A stretch of DNA of 64,000 bases from Variovorax sp. RA8 (GCF_901827175.1 NZ_LR594662.1:3100001-3164000), one strand, 5' to 3'; shown: positions 8,836 to 18,832, counted from the stretch's first letter. Translations and numbers: made by a program. The notes: a model not told the origin generated them from the sequence alone.

Positions 8836-10526
8836 CGAAGCGCTGGCGCGACCTGCGCACCGTCTGGCGCCCGCTGCTGGCCGCCGAGCCGCGCCGGCTG
8901 CTGCTCGGCGCGGTGCTGGCCGCGCTCACCGTGCTGATGGGCATGGGGCTGCTCGGCCTCTCGGGCTGGTTCATCACCGCGACCGCGCTGGCCGGCCTGC
9001 ACGCGGCCACCGCCATCGTCTTCGACGTGTTCATGCCCTCGGCCGGCATCCGCCTGCTGGCCCTGGGCCGCACCGCGTCGCGCTATGGCGAACGGCTGCT
9101 GACGCACGACGCGACCTTCGCCGTGCTCGCCGCGCTGCGCGTGCGCCTGTTTCGCGGCTGGGCCCGGCCCGATGCGGCGCGCCAGCTGCTGGCGCGGCCG
9201 GCGCGCCTCCTGTTCCGGCTGAGCGCCGACATCGATGCGCTGGAGTCCTTCTACCTGCGCCTGCTGGTGCCCGCTGCCGCGGCGCTCGGCGCGGCGCTGC
9301 TGGCCGGGCTGGTGCTCGGCGCGATGAGCCCCTGGCTGGGCCTCTTGCTTGCGCTGTGGCTGCTCGGCGCCGGCTGGGGCATCGCATTCGTGCTCGCGCG
9401 CCGTGCCGGGCCGGCCGCCGTGCGCCGCGCGCAGGGCATGGAAAGCCTGCGTGCCCGGACGGCGGACCTCGTGGCCGGCCAGACCGAGCTGGTCATGGCG
9501 GGCCGCATCGAAGCCCAGCGCGAGGCGCTGGCCGTGGCCGACCGCCACCTGGCGGCGGCCGATCTGGCGCTGAACCGGCTCGAGGCCGGAGCCGGCATGG
9601 CCTACGCCCTGGTCGGCGCGCTGACGCTGGCGGCGGTACTGCTGGGCGTGGGCCTGCTGATGGACGAGGGCGCGATCGGCGCGCCGGCCGCCGCGCTGGC
9701 GGTCCTGGTCGCGCTCGGGGCCGTCGAGCCCTTCGCCGCCCTGCGCCGCGGCGCACTGGAGGCCGCACGCGGCTGGCTCGCGGCACGGCGCCTGGCCCCG
9801 CACATGGCGAGCGGCTCCGAGCCCATGCCCGCCCCGCCAGCGCCCGACGAAGGCCTGGCGCTGCAAGTGCGCGACTTGACGCTGGTTCATCCCGGCAGCC
9901 GCAGGCCTGCGCTGCAGCACGGCACTTTCAGCGTGGCCGCCGGCGAGCGCGTGGCCGTGATCGGCCCCAGCGGCGCGGGCAAGTCGACCCTGCTCGCCGC
10001 CGTCGCGGGCGAGCTGGCGCCCGCGGACGGCGAACTGCGCGCCCTGGCCACCTGCCTGCTGACGCAGCGCACCGACCTGTTCCAGGACAGCCTGCGCGAC
10101 AACTTGCGGCTCGCCGACCCCTCGGCCGACGACGCGCGGCTGTGGTCCGTTGTGCAGGCGGCAGGGCTCGCCGACGAAGTGCGCGCCATGCCCTCGGGTC
10201 TCGACAGCATGCTTGGCGAAGGCGGCCTGGGCCTGTCCGGCGGCCAGTCGCGCCGGCTCGCCCTGGCGCGACTGCTGCTGCGAAACGTACCGTTCTGGCT
10301 GATCGACGAGCCCACCGAAGCGCTGGACACTGCCACCGCGCACGACGTGCTGCTCAGGCTGCGCGCCCAGGCCGCGGGCCGCACGCTGCTGATCGCCACC
10401 CACCTGCGGCGCGAAGCCGAGCTGGCGGACCGGCTGCTCGTCCTGCGCGCCGGTCGCATCGTGGCCGACCTGCGGCGCGGCACGACGGCCTTCGAGGCCG
10501 CAATGAGCGCCCTGCGGCCCGACTAG
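8832..10526 (+). CDS. cydC: thiol reductant ABC exporter subunit CydC
   Basis: CydC is the partner half-transporter of CydD. The 564-residue protein begins with the transmembrane domain; the segment GLLGLSGWFITATALAGLH is characteristic of CydC. Its ATPase domain has Walker A IGPSGAGKSTLL (~residue 378 on), signature LSGGQSRRLALARLLL, and Walker B LIDEPTEALD. The start codon overlaps the cydD stop (ATGA), so translation is likely coupled to give equal amounts of both halves. cydA follows 31 bases later behind AAAGGAAAG, a good ribosome binding site. Confidence 0.94.
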   Translation: MTKRWRDLRTVWRPLLAAEPRRLLLGAVLAALTVLMGMGLLGLSGWFITATALAGLHAATAIVFDVFMPSAGIRLLALGRTASRYGERLLTHDATFAVLAALRVRLFRGWARPDAARQLLARPARLLFRLSADIDALESFYLRLLVPAAAALGAALLAGLVLGAMSPWLGLLLALWLLGAGWGIAFVLARRAGPAAVRRAQGMESLRARTADLVAGQTELVMAGRIEAQREALAVADRHLAAADLALNRLEAGAGMAYALVGALTLAAVLLGVGLLMDEGAIGAPAAALAVLVALGAVEPFAALRRGALEAARGWLAARRLAPHMASGSEPMPAPPAPDEGLALQVRDLTLVHPGSRRPALQHGTFSVAAGERVAVIGPSGAGKSTLLAAVAGELAPADGELRALATCLLTQRTDLFQDSLRDNLRLADPSADDARLWSVVQAAGLADEVRAMPSGLDSMLGEGGLGLSGGQSRRLALARLLLRNVPFWLIDEPTEALDTATAHDVLLRLRAQAAGRTLLIATHLRREAELADRLLVLRAGRIVADLRRGTTAFEAAMSALRPD

Positions 10527-10557
10527 CAAGCGCAAGAAAACGAAAGGAAAGCCCCCC

Positions 10558-12165
10558 ATGGACCTCGACATCGTCGCACTCTCACGGCTGCAGTTCGCAC
10601 TGACGGCGCTCTACCACTTCCTCTTCGTGCCGCTGACCCTCGGGCTGGCGGTGATCGTCGCCATCATGGAGACGGTCTACGTGATGACCGGCCGCGTCAT
10701 CTGGCGTGACATGACGAAGTTCTGGGGCCTGCTCTTCGGCATCAACTTCGCGATGGGAGTGGCCACCGGCATCGTCATGGAATTCCAGTTCGGCATGAAC
10801 TGGAGCTACTACAGCCACTACGTCGGCGACGTGTTCGGCGCGCCGCTGGCCATCGAGGGGTTGATGGCCTTCTTCCTCGAGGCCACCTTCGTCGGCCTGT
10901 TCTTCTTCGGCTGGGACAAGCTCTCCAAGGTGGGCCACCTGGTCACCACCTGGGCCGTGGCGATCGGCTCCAACTTCTCCGCGCTGTGGATCCTGATCGC
11001 CAACGGCTGGATGCAGAACCCCGTGGGCGCCGCCTTCAACCCGCAGACCATGCGGATGGAGGTGACCGACTTCGCTGCGGTGCTCGCCAACCCCGTCGCG
11101 CAGGCCAAGTTCGTGCACACGGTGTCGGCCGGCTACACGGTCGCGGCCATCTTCGTACTCGGCGTGTCGGCGTGGTACGTGCTGCGCGGGCGGCACCTGC
11201 AGCTGGCCAAGCGCTCGATGACGGTGGCGGCCTCCTTCGGCCTCGCCGCTTCGCTGTCGGTCGTGGTGCTGGGCGACGAGAGCGGCTACCTCTCGACCGA
11301 GCACCAGAAGATGAAGCTGGCCGCCGTCGAGGCGATGTGGAAGACCGAGCCGGCGCCGGCTGCCTTCACCGCCTTCGGCTTCCCGGACCAGGCATCGCGG
11401 GAGACGCACTACGCCATCCACATCCCGGCCGTGATGGGGTTGATCGGCACCCGCTCGCTGACCACCGAGATCCCGGGCATCGACGACCTGGTGCACCGCG
11501 CCGAACTCAACATCCGCGTCGGCATTTCGGCCTACGACGCGCTGCAGCAGATCCGCGCGGCCGGCAGCGACGCCGCCGTGCCCGAATCGGCGCGCAAGAT
11601 CTTCGAGGACAACGGCCATGCACTGGGCTATGCGCTGCTGCTCAAGCGCTACGTGGACGACCCGCGGCAGGCCACGCCCGAGCAGGTCGCCAAGGCCGCG
11701 CTCGACACCGTCCCGCCCGTGGCGCCGCTGTACTGGTCCTTCCGCATCATGGTCGGCCTGGGCATGTTCTTCATCCTGCTGACGGCGACTTTCTTCGTGC
11801 TGTCGGCACGGCGCAGGCTCGACGCGCATCCGTGGCTGCTCAAGCTGGCGGTGTTCGCGATCCCGCTGCCCTGGCTCGCGGCCGAGTGCGGCTGGATCGT
11901 GGCCGAGCTCGGCCGCCAGCCCTGGGTGATCGAGGGCGTGCTGCCCACCGCGGTGGCGGTGTCGAACCTGGGCGCCGGCACGGTGCTGCTCACCATCGCC
12001 GGCTTCACGCTGATCTACACCGTGCTCTTCGTGATCGAGATGAAGCTGATGCTCAAGTCGATCCGCAAGGGCCCCGAGGAACAGTCGGTGCCGCCGCCGG
12101 CCGCCTACCGCGCCGAGGCCGAACCGACCCTGCCGCCACGCACGCCGCTGGCCACTGCCGACTGA
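10558..12165 (+). CDS. cydA: cytochrome bd quinol oxidase subunit I
   Basis: CydA carries hemes b558, b595 and d and oxidises quinol while reducing oxygen to water. The 535-residue product has the expected TM helices. Heme ligand candidates are His20 in ALYHFLF, the histidine in KFVHTVSAGY (~residue 185), and Met398 in FRIMVGLGM. The Q-loop has GDESGY and a long insertion (TEHQKMKLAAVEAMW and on), so this is the long-Q-loop, Escherichia-type bd oxidase, not the short CIO type. It is in an operon with both exporter genes upstream and cydB and cydX downstream. Confidence 0.97.
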   Translation: MDLDIVALSRLQFALTALYHFLFVPLTLGLAVIVAIMETVYVMTGRVIWRDMTKFWGLLFGINFAMGVATGIVMEFQFGMNWSYYSHYVGDVFGAPLAIEGLMAFFLEATFVGLFFFGWDKLSKVGHLVTTWAVAIGSNFSALWILIANGWMQNPVGAAFNPQTMRMEVTDFAAVLANPVAQAKFVHTVSAGYTVAAIFVLGVSAWYVLRGRHLQLAKRSMTVAASFGLAASLSVVVLGDESGYLSTEHQKMKLAAVEAMWKTEPAPAAFTAFGFPDQASRETHYAIHIPAVMGLIGTRSLTTEIPGIDDLVHRAELNIRVGISAYDALQQIRAAGSDAAVPESARKIFEDNGHALGYALLLKRYVDDPRQATPEQVAKAALDTVPPVAPLYWSFRIMVGLGMFFILLTATFFVLSARRRLDAHPWLLKLAVFAIPLPWLAAECGWIVAELGRQPWVIEGVLPTAVAVSNLGAGTVLLTIAGFTLIYTVLFVIEMKLMLKSIRKGPEEQSVPPPAAYRAEAEPTLPPRTPLATAD

Positions 12166-12181
12166 ACGAAGGACGCACATC

Positions 12182-13336
12182 ATGATCCTGCACGAACTCA
12201 TCTCCTACGAAACCCTGCGCCTGGTCTGGTGGCTGCTGCTCGGCGTGCTGCTGATCGGCTTCGCCGTGACCGACGGCTTCGACCTGGGCACCAACATGCT
12301 GCTGCCCTTTGCCGGCCGCAACGATCTCGAGCGCCGGGTGATCATCAACAGCGTGGGCCCGGTGTGGGAGGGCAACCAGGTCTGGCTGATCGTCGGCGGC
12401 GGCGCGATCTTCGCGGCCTGGCCGCAGCTCTATGCCGTGTCCTTCTCGGGCTTCTACCTGGCGATGTTCGCGGTGCTGGTGCCGCTGATCCTGCGGCCGG
12501 TGGCCATCAAGTTCCGCAGCAAGCAGGAGGATGCGGGCTGGCGCGCACGCTGGGACTGGACGCTCTTCGTCACGGGCCTGGTCCCGTCGCTGATCTTCGG
12601 CGTGGCCCTGGGCAACGTGCTGCAGGGCGTACCCTTCCGGCTCGCGCCCGACATGCGGATCTTCTACGAGGGTTCCTTCTTCGGGCTGCTCAATCCCTTC
12701 GCCCTGCTGTGCGGCCTGGTTTCGGTGGCCATGCTGCTGATGCACGGCAGCGCCTGGCTGCAGCTGAAGGCGCAAGGGCCGGTGGCCGAGCGCGCACGCC
12801 GCTACGGCAGCGTGGCGGCGCTGCTCACGCTGGTGCTCTACGCGCTGGCGGGCCTGGTGCTGTGGTTCTGGATCGACGGCTACCGCGTGACCAGCGCGCT
12901 GCCCTCCGGCGGGCCTTCGAACCCGCTGCTCAAGACCGTGGCCCATCAACCCGGCGCCTGGTTCGCGAACTACGCGGCCCGTCCGTGGCTGTGGAGCGCG
13001 CCGGCCCTCGGCCTCGCGGGCGCGCTGCTGGCCTTCCTGGGGATGCGCATGCGGCGCGAAGTGCTGGCGCTGCTGGCCAGCGCGCTCGGCATCGTGGGCA
13101 TCATCCTCAGCGTGGGCGCCTCGATGTTCCCCTTCATCCTGCCGTCGTCGCTCGACCCGCGCGCCAGCCTCACGGTGTGGGATTCCTCCTCGAGCCACCT
13201 GACGCTGTTCATCATGCTGGTGGTCACCGCCATCTTCATCCCGATCATCGTGGCCTACACCAGCTGGGTCTACAAGGTCCTGTGGGGCAAGGTCGATGCC
13301 GATGCCATCCGCGACGAGCGCGGCCACGCCTACTGA
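12182..13336 (+). CDS. cydB: cytochrome bd quinol oxidase subunit II
   Basis: CydB is the second core membrane subunit of bd oxidase. The 384-residue protein starts with LRLVWWLLLGVLLIGFAVTDGFDLG, a hallmark segment, and NSVGPVWEGNQVWLIVGGGAIFAAWP follows. Several further TM helices end in FIPIIVAYTSWVYKVLWGKV. Length matches the Escherichia-type subunit. It follows cydA by 16 bases and precedes cydX by 32, in one operon. Confidence 0.97.
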   Translation: MILHELISYETLRLVWWLLLGVLLIGFAVTDGFDLGTNMLLPFAGRNDLERRVIINSVGPVWEGNQVWLIVGGGAIFAAWPQLYAVSFSGFYLAMFAVLVPLILRPVAIKFRSKQEDAGWRARWDWTLFVTGLVPSLIFGVALGNVLQGVPFRLAPDMRIFYEGSFFGLLNPFALLCGLVSVAMLLMHGSAWLQLKAQGPVAERARRYGSVAALLTLVLYALAGLVLWFWIDGYRVTSALPSGGPSNPLLKTVAHQPGAWFANYAARPWLWSAPALGLAGALLAFLGMRMRREVLALLASALGIVGIILSVGASMFPFILPSSLDPRASLTVWDSSSSHLTLFIMLVVTAIFIPIIVAYTSWVYKVLWGKVDADAIRDERGHAY

Positions 13337-13368
13337 TCGTTCAATCCATAGCATCAAAGGAACCGAAC

Positions 13369-13491
13369 ATGTGGTACTTCGCCTGGCTGCTGGGACTCCC
13401 GCTCGCCGCGACCTTCGCGGTGCTCAATGCGATGTGGTACGAGCTGATGGACGACGAGGCGATCCGGCGGGACAAGCTCGGAAGGCCCTGA
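13369..13491 (+). CDS. cydX: cytochrome bd small subunit CydX (YbgT family)
   Basis: This 40-residue single-pass membrane peptide stabilises cytochrome bd by packing against CydA. It begins MWYFAWLLGLPLAATF, the family pattern M-W-Y-x-(A/S)-W-x-L-G. It continues through one hydrophobic helix and ends with a charged tail, YELMDDEAIRRDKLG. A purine-rich AAAGGAA stretch lies just upstream of the ATG. It is the last gene of the cyd operon and is short enough for gene finders to miss. Confidence 0.93.
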   Translation: MWYFAWLLGLPLAATFAVLNAMWYELMDDEAIRRDKLGRP

Positions 13492-13610
13492 GGCGTGCCG
13501 CCGGGGCAGGCGCTGATGGGCGCCTCCCGGGAATTTGACTTGCAGGGCCCGTAGGAGAAGGCTCACGCGGGCCGCCTCGGTGCGCTGGCAAGATTCGCGG
13601 CTGACTGAAG

Positions 13611-15863
13611 ATGCCGAACGACTCCAGCCAGCCCACTACCTACCTCTCCAGCCGGAGCGCGCCAGAGGCCGACCTCACCGCATGCGATCGCGAGCCGATC
13701 CGGGTGCCGGGCGCGATCCAGCCGCATGGCCGGATGCTCGTGCTCGACGCGCCAACCCTGCGCATCGCCGCGTTCAGTGCGAACTGGGAAGCAGGAAGCA
13801 CCGAGGAAGCCGCGGCGTTCCTGCGTGAGCTACGAGTGCAGGATCTCCCGGTGGGAGCGCCCGCGCAGTCGCTCGGCGTGGTGCGCGTGGGCGCGGGCAC
13901 GTTCGACGCCTTTGCCCACCGCACCGCGGACCACCTGGTCGCAGAGTTCGAGCCCGCCATGCCCTCCGAGGGCAACGAGGCGCCCATCTATTCGCTGATG
14001 CGCGTGTTCCTGCCAAAGCTGCAGCAGACCACCTCCCTCGACGAGCTCAGCCGGATCGCCGTCGCAGAGATGAAGCGCCTGACCGGCTTCGGCCGCTGCC
14101 TCCTGTATCGCTTCGACGCCGAAGGCCACGGCGAGGTGCTCGCCGAGATCCTCGAGCCGGGCTACGACGGCTATGCGGGGCACCACTTTCCCGCCTCCGA
14201 CATCCCGCGGCAGGCGCGCGAGCTCTACCTGCTGAACCGCTTTCGCCTGATTGCCGACGCCAATTACCGGCCCGTGCCGCTGCAGATTACGGACCCCTCG
14301 CTTGAGGCGCACCAGATCGATCTGTCGCAGTCGCAGCTGCGAAGCGTCTCTCCGGTGCACCTCGAATACATGCGCAACATGGGCACGCTGGCCTCCGCCT
14401 CCGTGTCGATCGTGGTCGACGGGCATCTGTGGGGACTGATCTCGTGCCATGACCATGCGCCGAGGCCGCTGAGCATCCCGACACGCAGGGCCTGCGAGCA
14501 TCTCGGACAGCTGCTCGCCTTGCAGATCCAGTCGAACAGTGCAAACGCCTCGGTTGCCGAGCGGCTGGAGCTGCGCAAGCTCACGCTGGAGATCGTCGCG
14601 CAGCTCGCGGAGAGCGACGCCACCCTGCAACGACTCGCGGGAGAGGCGTCGCTCATGCTGGGCGTGGTGCGTGCCGCGGGCGCGGCCATCGTGCTGAACG
14701 AAGAGGTCTGGCAAGTCGGCGACACCCCGGCGAAGGCGCAGATCCTGGAGTTGTCGGAGTGGATCGTCGGCATGGGGGTCGAGGTCTATCACAGCGATGC
14801 CTTGGGCGCGCACTTCGGGGCGGCGCAGGCGTATGCGGCCAGGGGAGCAGGCGTGCTGGCGATCTCGATTTCCCAGGTGCACCGGCACCTCATCGTCTGG
14901 TTCAGGCCCGAGATCGTGCAGACCGTGACCTGGGCGGGCCAGCCGAGCAAGGCCGCCACCGCCGCATCGGACGGACGAATCCATCCGCGCCTGAGCTTCG
15001 CGAGCTGGGTGGAACATATCCGCGGCCGCTCGGCGCCGTGGTCCGACGCGGAACTCGGCGCGGCTGCCGAGCTGCGCCAGGCGCTGATCGGGATCGTGCT
15101 GCGTCGTGCCGAGGAGATGGCGGCGGTCGCCGGCGAGCTGGGCCGGGTGAACAAGGAGCTCGAGGCCTTCTCCTATACGGTGTCGCACGATCTGCGGGCG
15201 CCCATGCGCCACATAGCAGGCTACGTCGACCTGGTCGTGAGCCAGGAGGGCCAGAAGCTGTCGGATCGCTCGCTGCGCTACCTCAACCATGTGCGCGAAG
15301 CGTCCGCTTTCGCAGGACAACTGGTCGATGCCCTGCTGGATTTCTCGCGCATGGGCCGGGCCTCGCTCAGGCGGCGCGCGGTCGACACCTCGGTGCTGGT
15401 TTCGGACCTCGTGCGCGAGCTGTCGCGAGGCGAGCAGGGGCGCGTGGAATGGGAGGTCGACCCCGACCTGCCCGTGCTTCATGCCGATGCGCTGCTGCTG
15501 CAGGTCGCCGTGCGCAACCTGTTGTCGAACGCCATCAAGTATTCGCGCGGGCGTGAGCCGGCACGGATCGTGGTGCGCGGCCTGCGCCAGGAAGGCGGCG
15601 AGGGCCTGGAGATAGAAGACAACGGCGTCGGCTTCCAGATGAAGTACGCCGACAAGCTGTTCGGCGTTTTCCAGCGGTTGCACGCGGCCGAGGAGTTCGA
15701 GGGTACGGGCATCGGGCTGGCCAACGTGAAGCGCATCGTCGAGCGCCATGGCGGCGAGATCTGGGCCCGCGCCGAGGTCGACAGGGGCGCGACCTTCGGC
15801 TTCCTGCTGCCGCGCGCCGGCGATGTTGCCCCTGATGATCGTGGAGAGGAGAAAAATGCTTAA
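13611..15863 (+). CDS. bphP: bacteriophytochrome photoreceptor histidine kinase
   Basis: This is a red/far-red light sensor kinase with covalently bound biliverdin. The 750-residue protein has a PAS domain with the chromophore cysteine at Cys25 in LTACDREPI, then the family segment VPGAIQPHG. The GAF domain has HHFPASDIPRQARELY and the WGLISCHDHAPR pocket histidine. The PHY domain has the tongue motif PRLSF (~residues 459-463) followed by GRSAPWSDAE. A HisKA dimerisation domain has the phospho-acceptor His526 in SHDLRAP, and the HATPase domain has NLLSNAIKYS and GTGIGLANVKRIVERHGG. All key residues are present. It leads a four-gene operon that ends in heme oxygenase, the source of biliverdin. 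The next gene overlaps it by eight bases. Confidence 0.96.
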   Translation: MPNDSSQPTTYLSSRSAPEADLTACDREPIRVPGAIQPHGRMLVLDAPTLRIAAFSANWEAGSTEEAAAFLRELRVQDLPVGAPAQSLGVVRVGAGTFDAFAHRTADHLVAEFEPAMPSEGNEAPIYSLMRVFLPKLQQTTSLDELSRIAVAEMKRLTGFGRCLLYRFDAEGHGEVLAEILEPGYDGYAGHHFPASDIPRQARELYLLNRFRLIADANYRPVPLQITDPSLEAHQIDLSQSQLRSVSPVHLEYMRNMGTLASASVSIVVDGHLWGLISCHDHAPRPLSIPTRRACEHLGQLLALQIQSNSANASVAERLELRKLTLEIVAQLAESDATLQRLAGEASLMLGVVRAAGAAIVLNEEVWQVGDTPAKAQILELSEWIVGMGVEVYHSDALGAHFGAAQAYAARGAGVLAISISQVHRHLIVWFRPEIVQTVTWAGQPSKAATAASDGRIHPRLSFASWVEHIRGRSAPWSDAELGAAAELRQALIGIVLRRAEEMAAVAGELGRVNKELEAFSYTVSHDLRAPMRHIAGYVDLVVSQEGQKLSDRSLRYLNHVREASAFAGQLVDALLDFSRMGRASLRRRAVDTSVLVSDLVRELSRGEQGRVEWEVDPDLPVLHADALLLQVAVRNLLSNAIKYSRGREPARIVVRGLRQEGGEGLEIEDNGVGFQMKYADKLFGVFQRLHAAEEFEGTGIGLANVKRIVERHGGEIWARAEVDRGATFGFLLPRAGDVAPDDRGEEKNA

Positions 15864-16314
15864 GCCGATCCTGCTTGTCGAAGATGACAAGCGCGACCTG
15901 GAACTCACGCTGATCGCGCTGGAGCGCAGCCAGCTCGCCAACGACGTGGTGATCCTGCGCGATGGCGCGCAGGCGTTGGACTACCTGCGGCGCGAGGGCG
16001 ACTACGCCGGCCGCACCGCCGGCAACCCGGCCGTCATCCTGCTGGACCTCAAGCTGCCCAAGGTCACCGGCCTCGAGGTGCTGAAGGAGGTCCGGGCGGA
16101 CACGGCGCTGCGCAGCATCCCGATCGTGATGCTGACCTCCTCGCAGGAGGAGTCGGACGTCATCAAGAGCTACGAGCAGGGCGTCAATGCCTACGTGGTC
16201 AAGCCCGTGCTTTTCGAGCAGTTCGTGTCGGCGATTGCCGACCTGGGCGTGTTCTGGGCCGTCCTCAACGAGCCGCCGCCCGGCTCGCTCAAAGCCCGGC
16301 GCCATGATTCATGA
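15856..16314 (+). CDS. CheY-like single-domain response regulator (phytochrome partner type)
   Basis: The 152-residue protein is a receiver domain with no output domain. Acidic residues VEDD (9-11) bind magnesium, Asp64 in ILLDLKLPKV is the phospho-acceptor, and MLTSSQEE plus VVKPV supply the conserved Thr/Ser and Lys. It resembles the Rcp1-like regulators encoded beside bacteriophytochromes, with an extended linker around GDYAGRTAGNP. ATG 15856 overlaps the bphP stop by eight bases, which supports translational coupling and direct phosphotransfer from BphP. It also overlaps the next gene by eleven bases. Confidence 0.93.
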   Translation: MLKPILLVEDDKRDLELTLIALERSQLANDVVILRDGAQALDYLRREGDYAGRTAGNPAVILLDLKLPKVTGLEVLKEVRADTALRSIPIVMLTSSQEESDVIKSYEQGVNAYVVKPVLFEQFVSAIADLGVFWAVLNEPPPGSLKARRHDS

Positions 16315-18832
16315 ACCCGGCGATCCCGCGTCGGCCGCGTGCCTGCGGATCTTGATCCTCGAGGATTCGCGCTTCGATGCCGAGCTGCTGATCGAAGCCG
16401 TGCGCCTGGCGCAACCCCAGGTGCAAACGACGGTGGTCAACACCGAAGCCCAGTTCCTCGACGCGCTGCGCGGGGAGCAGCCCACCCTCATCCTTTCGGA
16501 CTTCCAGCTGCCCGGCTTCAGCGGCGCACAGGCGCTCGACATCGCGAAGATGGCCGCGCCGGGCGTGCCCTTCATTTTCGTCTCGGGGGTGATCGGAGAG
16601 GACAACGCGGTCGAACTGCTGAAGCGGGGCGCGACGGACTACGTGAGCAAGGGCCGCCTGGCTCGCCTGCCGGTGGTGCTGGAGCGCGCCCTGGGCGAGG
16701 CTGCCGATCGGCGCGCCAGGGAGTCGGCGCAGCACAAGCTGCGCGAGGCGAATGCCGCCTTCAATCGGGCGGAGGCGCGCCGCGTCGCGCTGATCGAACT
16801 GGGCGACCGCATCCGCGACCTGGATGAGCCCAGCGCGATCGCCTACGTTGCCTCCGAGATGCTCGGGCGCATGCTGAACGTCGACCGCGCGGGCTACGGG
16901 GTGGTCAACAAGGCGGCGGAGACCATCACCATCGAGCGCGACTGGTGCGCCCCCGGCGTCGCAAGCCTGGCCGGAAGGCTGAACTTCAGGGATTACGGCT
17001 CCTACATCGAGGACCTGCGCCGCGGCGTGACGGTGGCTTTCGCGGACGCCCGGCAGGACCCGCGCACGCGCGCCAATGCAGGTGCGCTGGAGGCCATTAA
17101 CGCGCGTGCGGTCGTCAATATGCCGCTCACCGAGCGCGAGGGCCTGGTGGGCCTGCTCTACCTGAACCACGGGGCCGCGCGCGAATGGTCCGAGGACGAG
17201 CTCGCCTACGTGCGCGAGGTCGGCGAGCGGGTGCGCACTGCCGTCGCTCGGCGCGAGGCGCAGATCGAGCTGCAGGCCTTCGCCGCCTCGCTGGAGCGCC
17301 AGGTGGAGGAGCGCACGCGCGAGCGCGACCGGATCTGGGCGTTGAGCGAAGACCTCCTGGGCGTTGCCAATCCCAACGGCTATTTCGAGAGTGTCAACCC
17401 GGCTTGGGAGTCGGTGCTCGGATGGACGCGCGACGAGATGCGCGCGACGCCGCTGCGTCAGTTGCTGCATCCTGACGACCTGGTCGCCGCACAGGTGCAG
17501 CTCGAACGCCTTGCGCGCGGCGAGCGCACCCGCGGCTTCGAAAGCCGCTGCCGCACGCGCGGCGGGGACTACCGCTGGCTCTCCTGGACCATCGTGCCGG
17601 ACGAGGGCCTGTACTACACGGTGGCGCGCGACATCACCGAGCAGAAGGAGCGCGCGTCCGAGCTCGAATCCGCCCGCGAGCAGCTGCGGCAGAGCCAGAA
17701 GCTCGAAGCCGTGGGCCATCTCACCGGAGGGCTCGCGCACGATTTCAACAACCTGCTGGCGGCCGTCTCCGGCAGCCTCGAGCTGATGCGGCGGCGGGGC
17801 TTCGAGGGCCGCACCGCCGAGATGGACCGCTACCTCGACGTGGCGCAGGGCGCGGTCAAGCGGGCGGCATCGTTGACGCATCGGCTGCTGGCGTTCTCGC
17901 GCCGGCAGACGCTGGACCCCAAGTCCATCAACGCCAACCGCCTGGTCGCCGGCATGGAAGAACTGATCCGCCGCACGATGGGGCCGCAGATCTCGCTGGA
18001 CGTGGTGGCCGGCGTCGGCGTCTGGAGCGTGCACGCCGACCCGAGCCAGCTGGAGAGCGCGCTGCTCAACCTGTGCATCAACGCACGCGATGCGATGCCC
18101 GAAGGCGGCCAGCTCACCATCGAGACCGCCAACCGCTGGATCGATGCGCGCACGGCCGCCGGGCGCGACCTCGCGCCGGGGCAGTACGTGTCGCTGAGCG
18201 TCAGCGATAGCGGCGTCGGCATGGCGCCCGACGTGGTGGCCCGCGCCTTCGACCCCTTCTTCACGACCAAGCCCATCGGCATGGGGACCGGGTTGGGCCT
18301 TTCGATGGTCTACGGCTTCGCCAAGCAATCGGGCGGGCAGGTGCGGATCTATTCGGAGATCGACAAGGGGACGAGGGTCAGCATCTACCTGCCGCGCGAC
18401 ATGCGCGACGCGGAGCCCGAGCAGCGCGGCATGCTGCCGGCGACGAGCCCGCGCGCGCATCAAGGCGACACCGTCCTCGTGGTCGACGACGAGGCGGCCT
18501 TGCGCATGCTGATCGTCGACGTCATGCAGGGCCTGGGCTATACCACGCTGGAAGCCGGCGATGGCGCCGAGGCCCTTCGCGTGCTCCAGTCCGGCGAGCG
18601 GGTCGACCTCCTGGTGAGCGACGTGGGACTGCCGGGCGGCATCAACGGGCGCCAGCTCGCCGATGCGGCCCGCACGGCCCGGCCGGAGCTCAAGGTGTTG
18701 TTCATCACAGGCTACGCGGAGAACGCCGTCCTGAGCCACGGCCACCTCGACCCGGGCATGCACGTGATGAGCAAGCCCTTCGAGCTGGAGATGCTGGCGC
18801 GGCGCGTCAAGGAGCTGATCGCCAGTGCCTGA
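16304..18832 (+). CDS. hybrid sensor kinase, REC-GAF-PAS-HisKA-HATPase-REC
   Basis: The 842-residue protein begins with a receiver domain (Asp66 in LILSDFQLPG). A GAF domain follows at ~residues 165-320 and a PAS domain at ~350-460, with a coiled linker between them. The kinase core has the phospho-acceptor histidine in GGLAHDFNNLLAAVSG, NLCINARDAMPEGG, and GTGLGLSMVYGFAKQSGG. A second receiver lies at the C-terminus (VLVVDDEAALRMLIVD, Asp in LLVSDVGLPG). A receiver at the front suggests it takes phosphate from BphP or another kinase. The DFNN-type H-box is common in soluble hybrid kinases. It overlaps the response regulator and the heme oxygenase genes, so all four are expressed together. 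Confidence 0.92.
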   Translation: MIHEPGDPASAACLRILILEDSRFDAELLIEAVRLAQPQVQTTVVNTEAQFLDALRGEQPTLILSDFQLPGFSGAQALDIAKMAAPGVPFIFVSGVIGEDNAVELLKRGATDYVSKGRLARLPVVLERALGEAADRRARESAQHKLREANAAFNRAEARRVALIELGDRIRDLDEPSAIAYVASEMLGRMLNVDRAGYGVVNKAAETITIERDWCAPGVASLAGRLNFRDYGSYIEDLRRGVTVAFADARQDPRTRANAGALEAINARAVVNMPLTEREGLVGLLYLNHGAAREWSEDELAYVREVGERVRTAVARREAQIELQAFAASLERQVEERTRERDRIWALSEDLLGVANPNGYFESVNPAWESVLGWTRDEMRATPLRQLLHPDDLVAAQVQLERLARGERTRGFESRCRTRGGDYRWLSWTIVPDEGLYYTVARDITEQKERASELESAREQLRQSQKLEAVGHLTGGLAHDFNNLLAAVSGSLELMRRRGFEGRTAEMDRYLDVAQGAVKRAASLTHRLLAFSRRQTLDPKSINANRLVAGMEELIRRTMGPQISLDVVAGVGVWSVHADPSQLESALLNLCINARDAMPEGGQLTIETANRWIDARTAAGRDLAPGQYVSLSVSDSGVGMAPDVVARAFDPFFTTKPIGMGTGLGLSMVYGFAKQSGGQVRIYSEIDKGTRVSIYLPRDMRDAEPEQRGMLPATSPRAHQGDTVLVVDDEAALRMLIVDVMQGLGYTTLEAGDGAEALRVLQSGERVDLLVSDVGLPGGINGRQLADAARTARPELKVLFITGYAENAVLSHGHLDPGMHVMSKPFELEMLARRVKELIASA

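Noticed and set aside
12053..13357. 434-codon open frame on the - strand opposite cydB
   Set aside because: It is a shadow frame of cydB with low-complexity Arg/His/Gln composition. The same holds for several similar frames opposite cydA and cydD.
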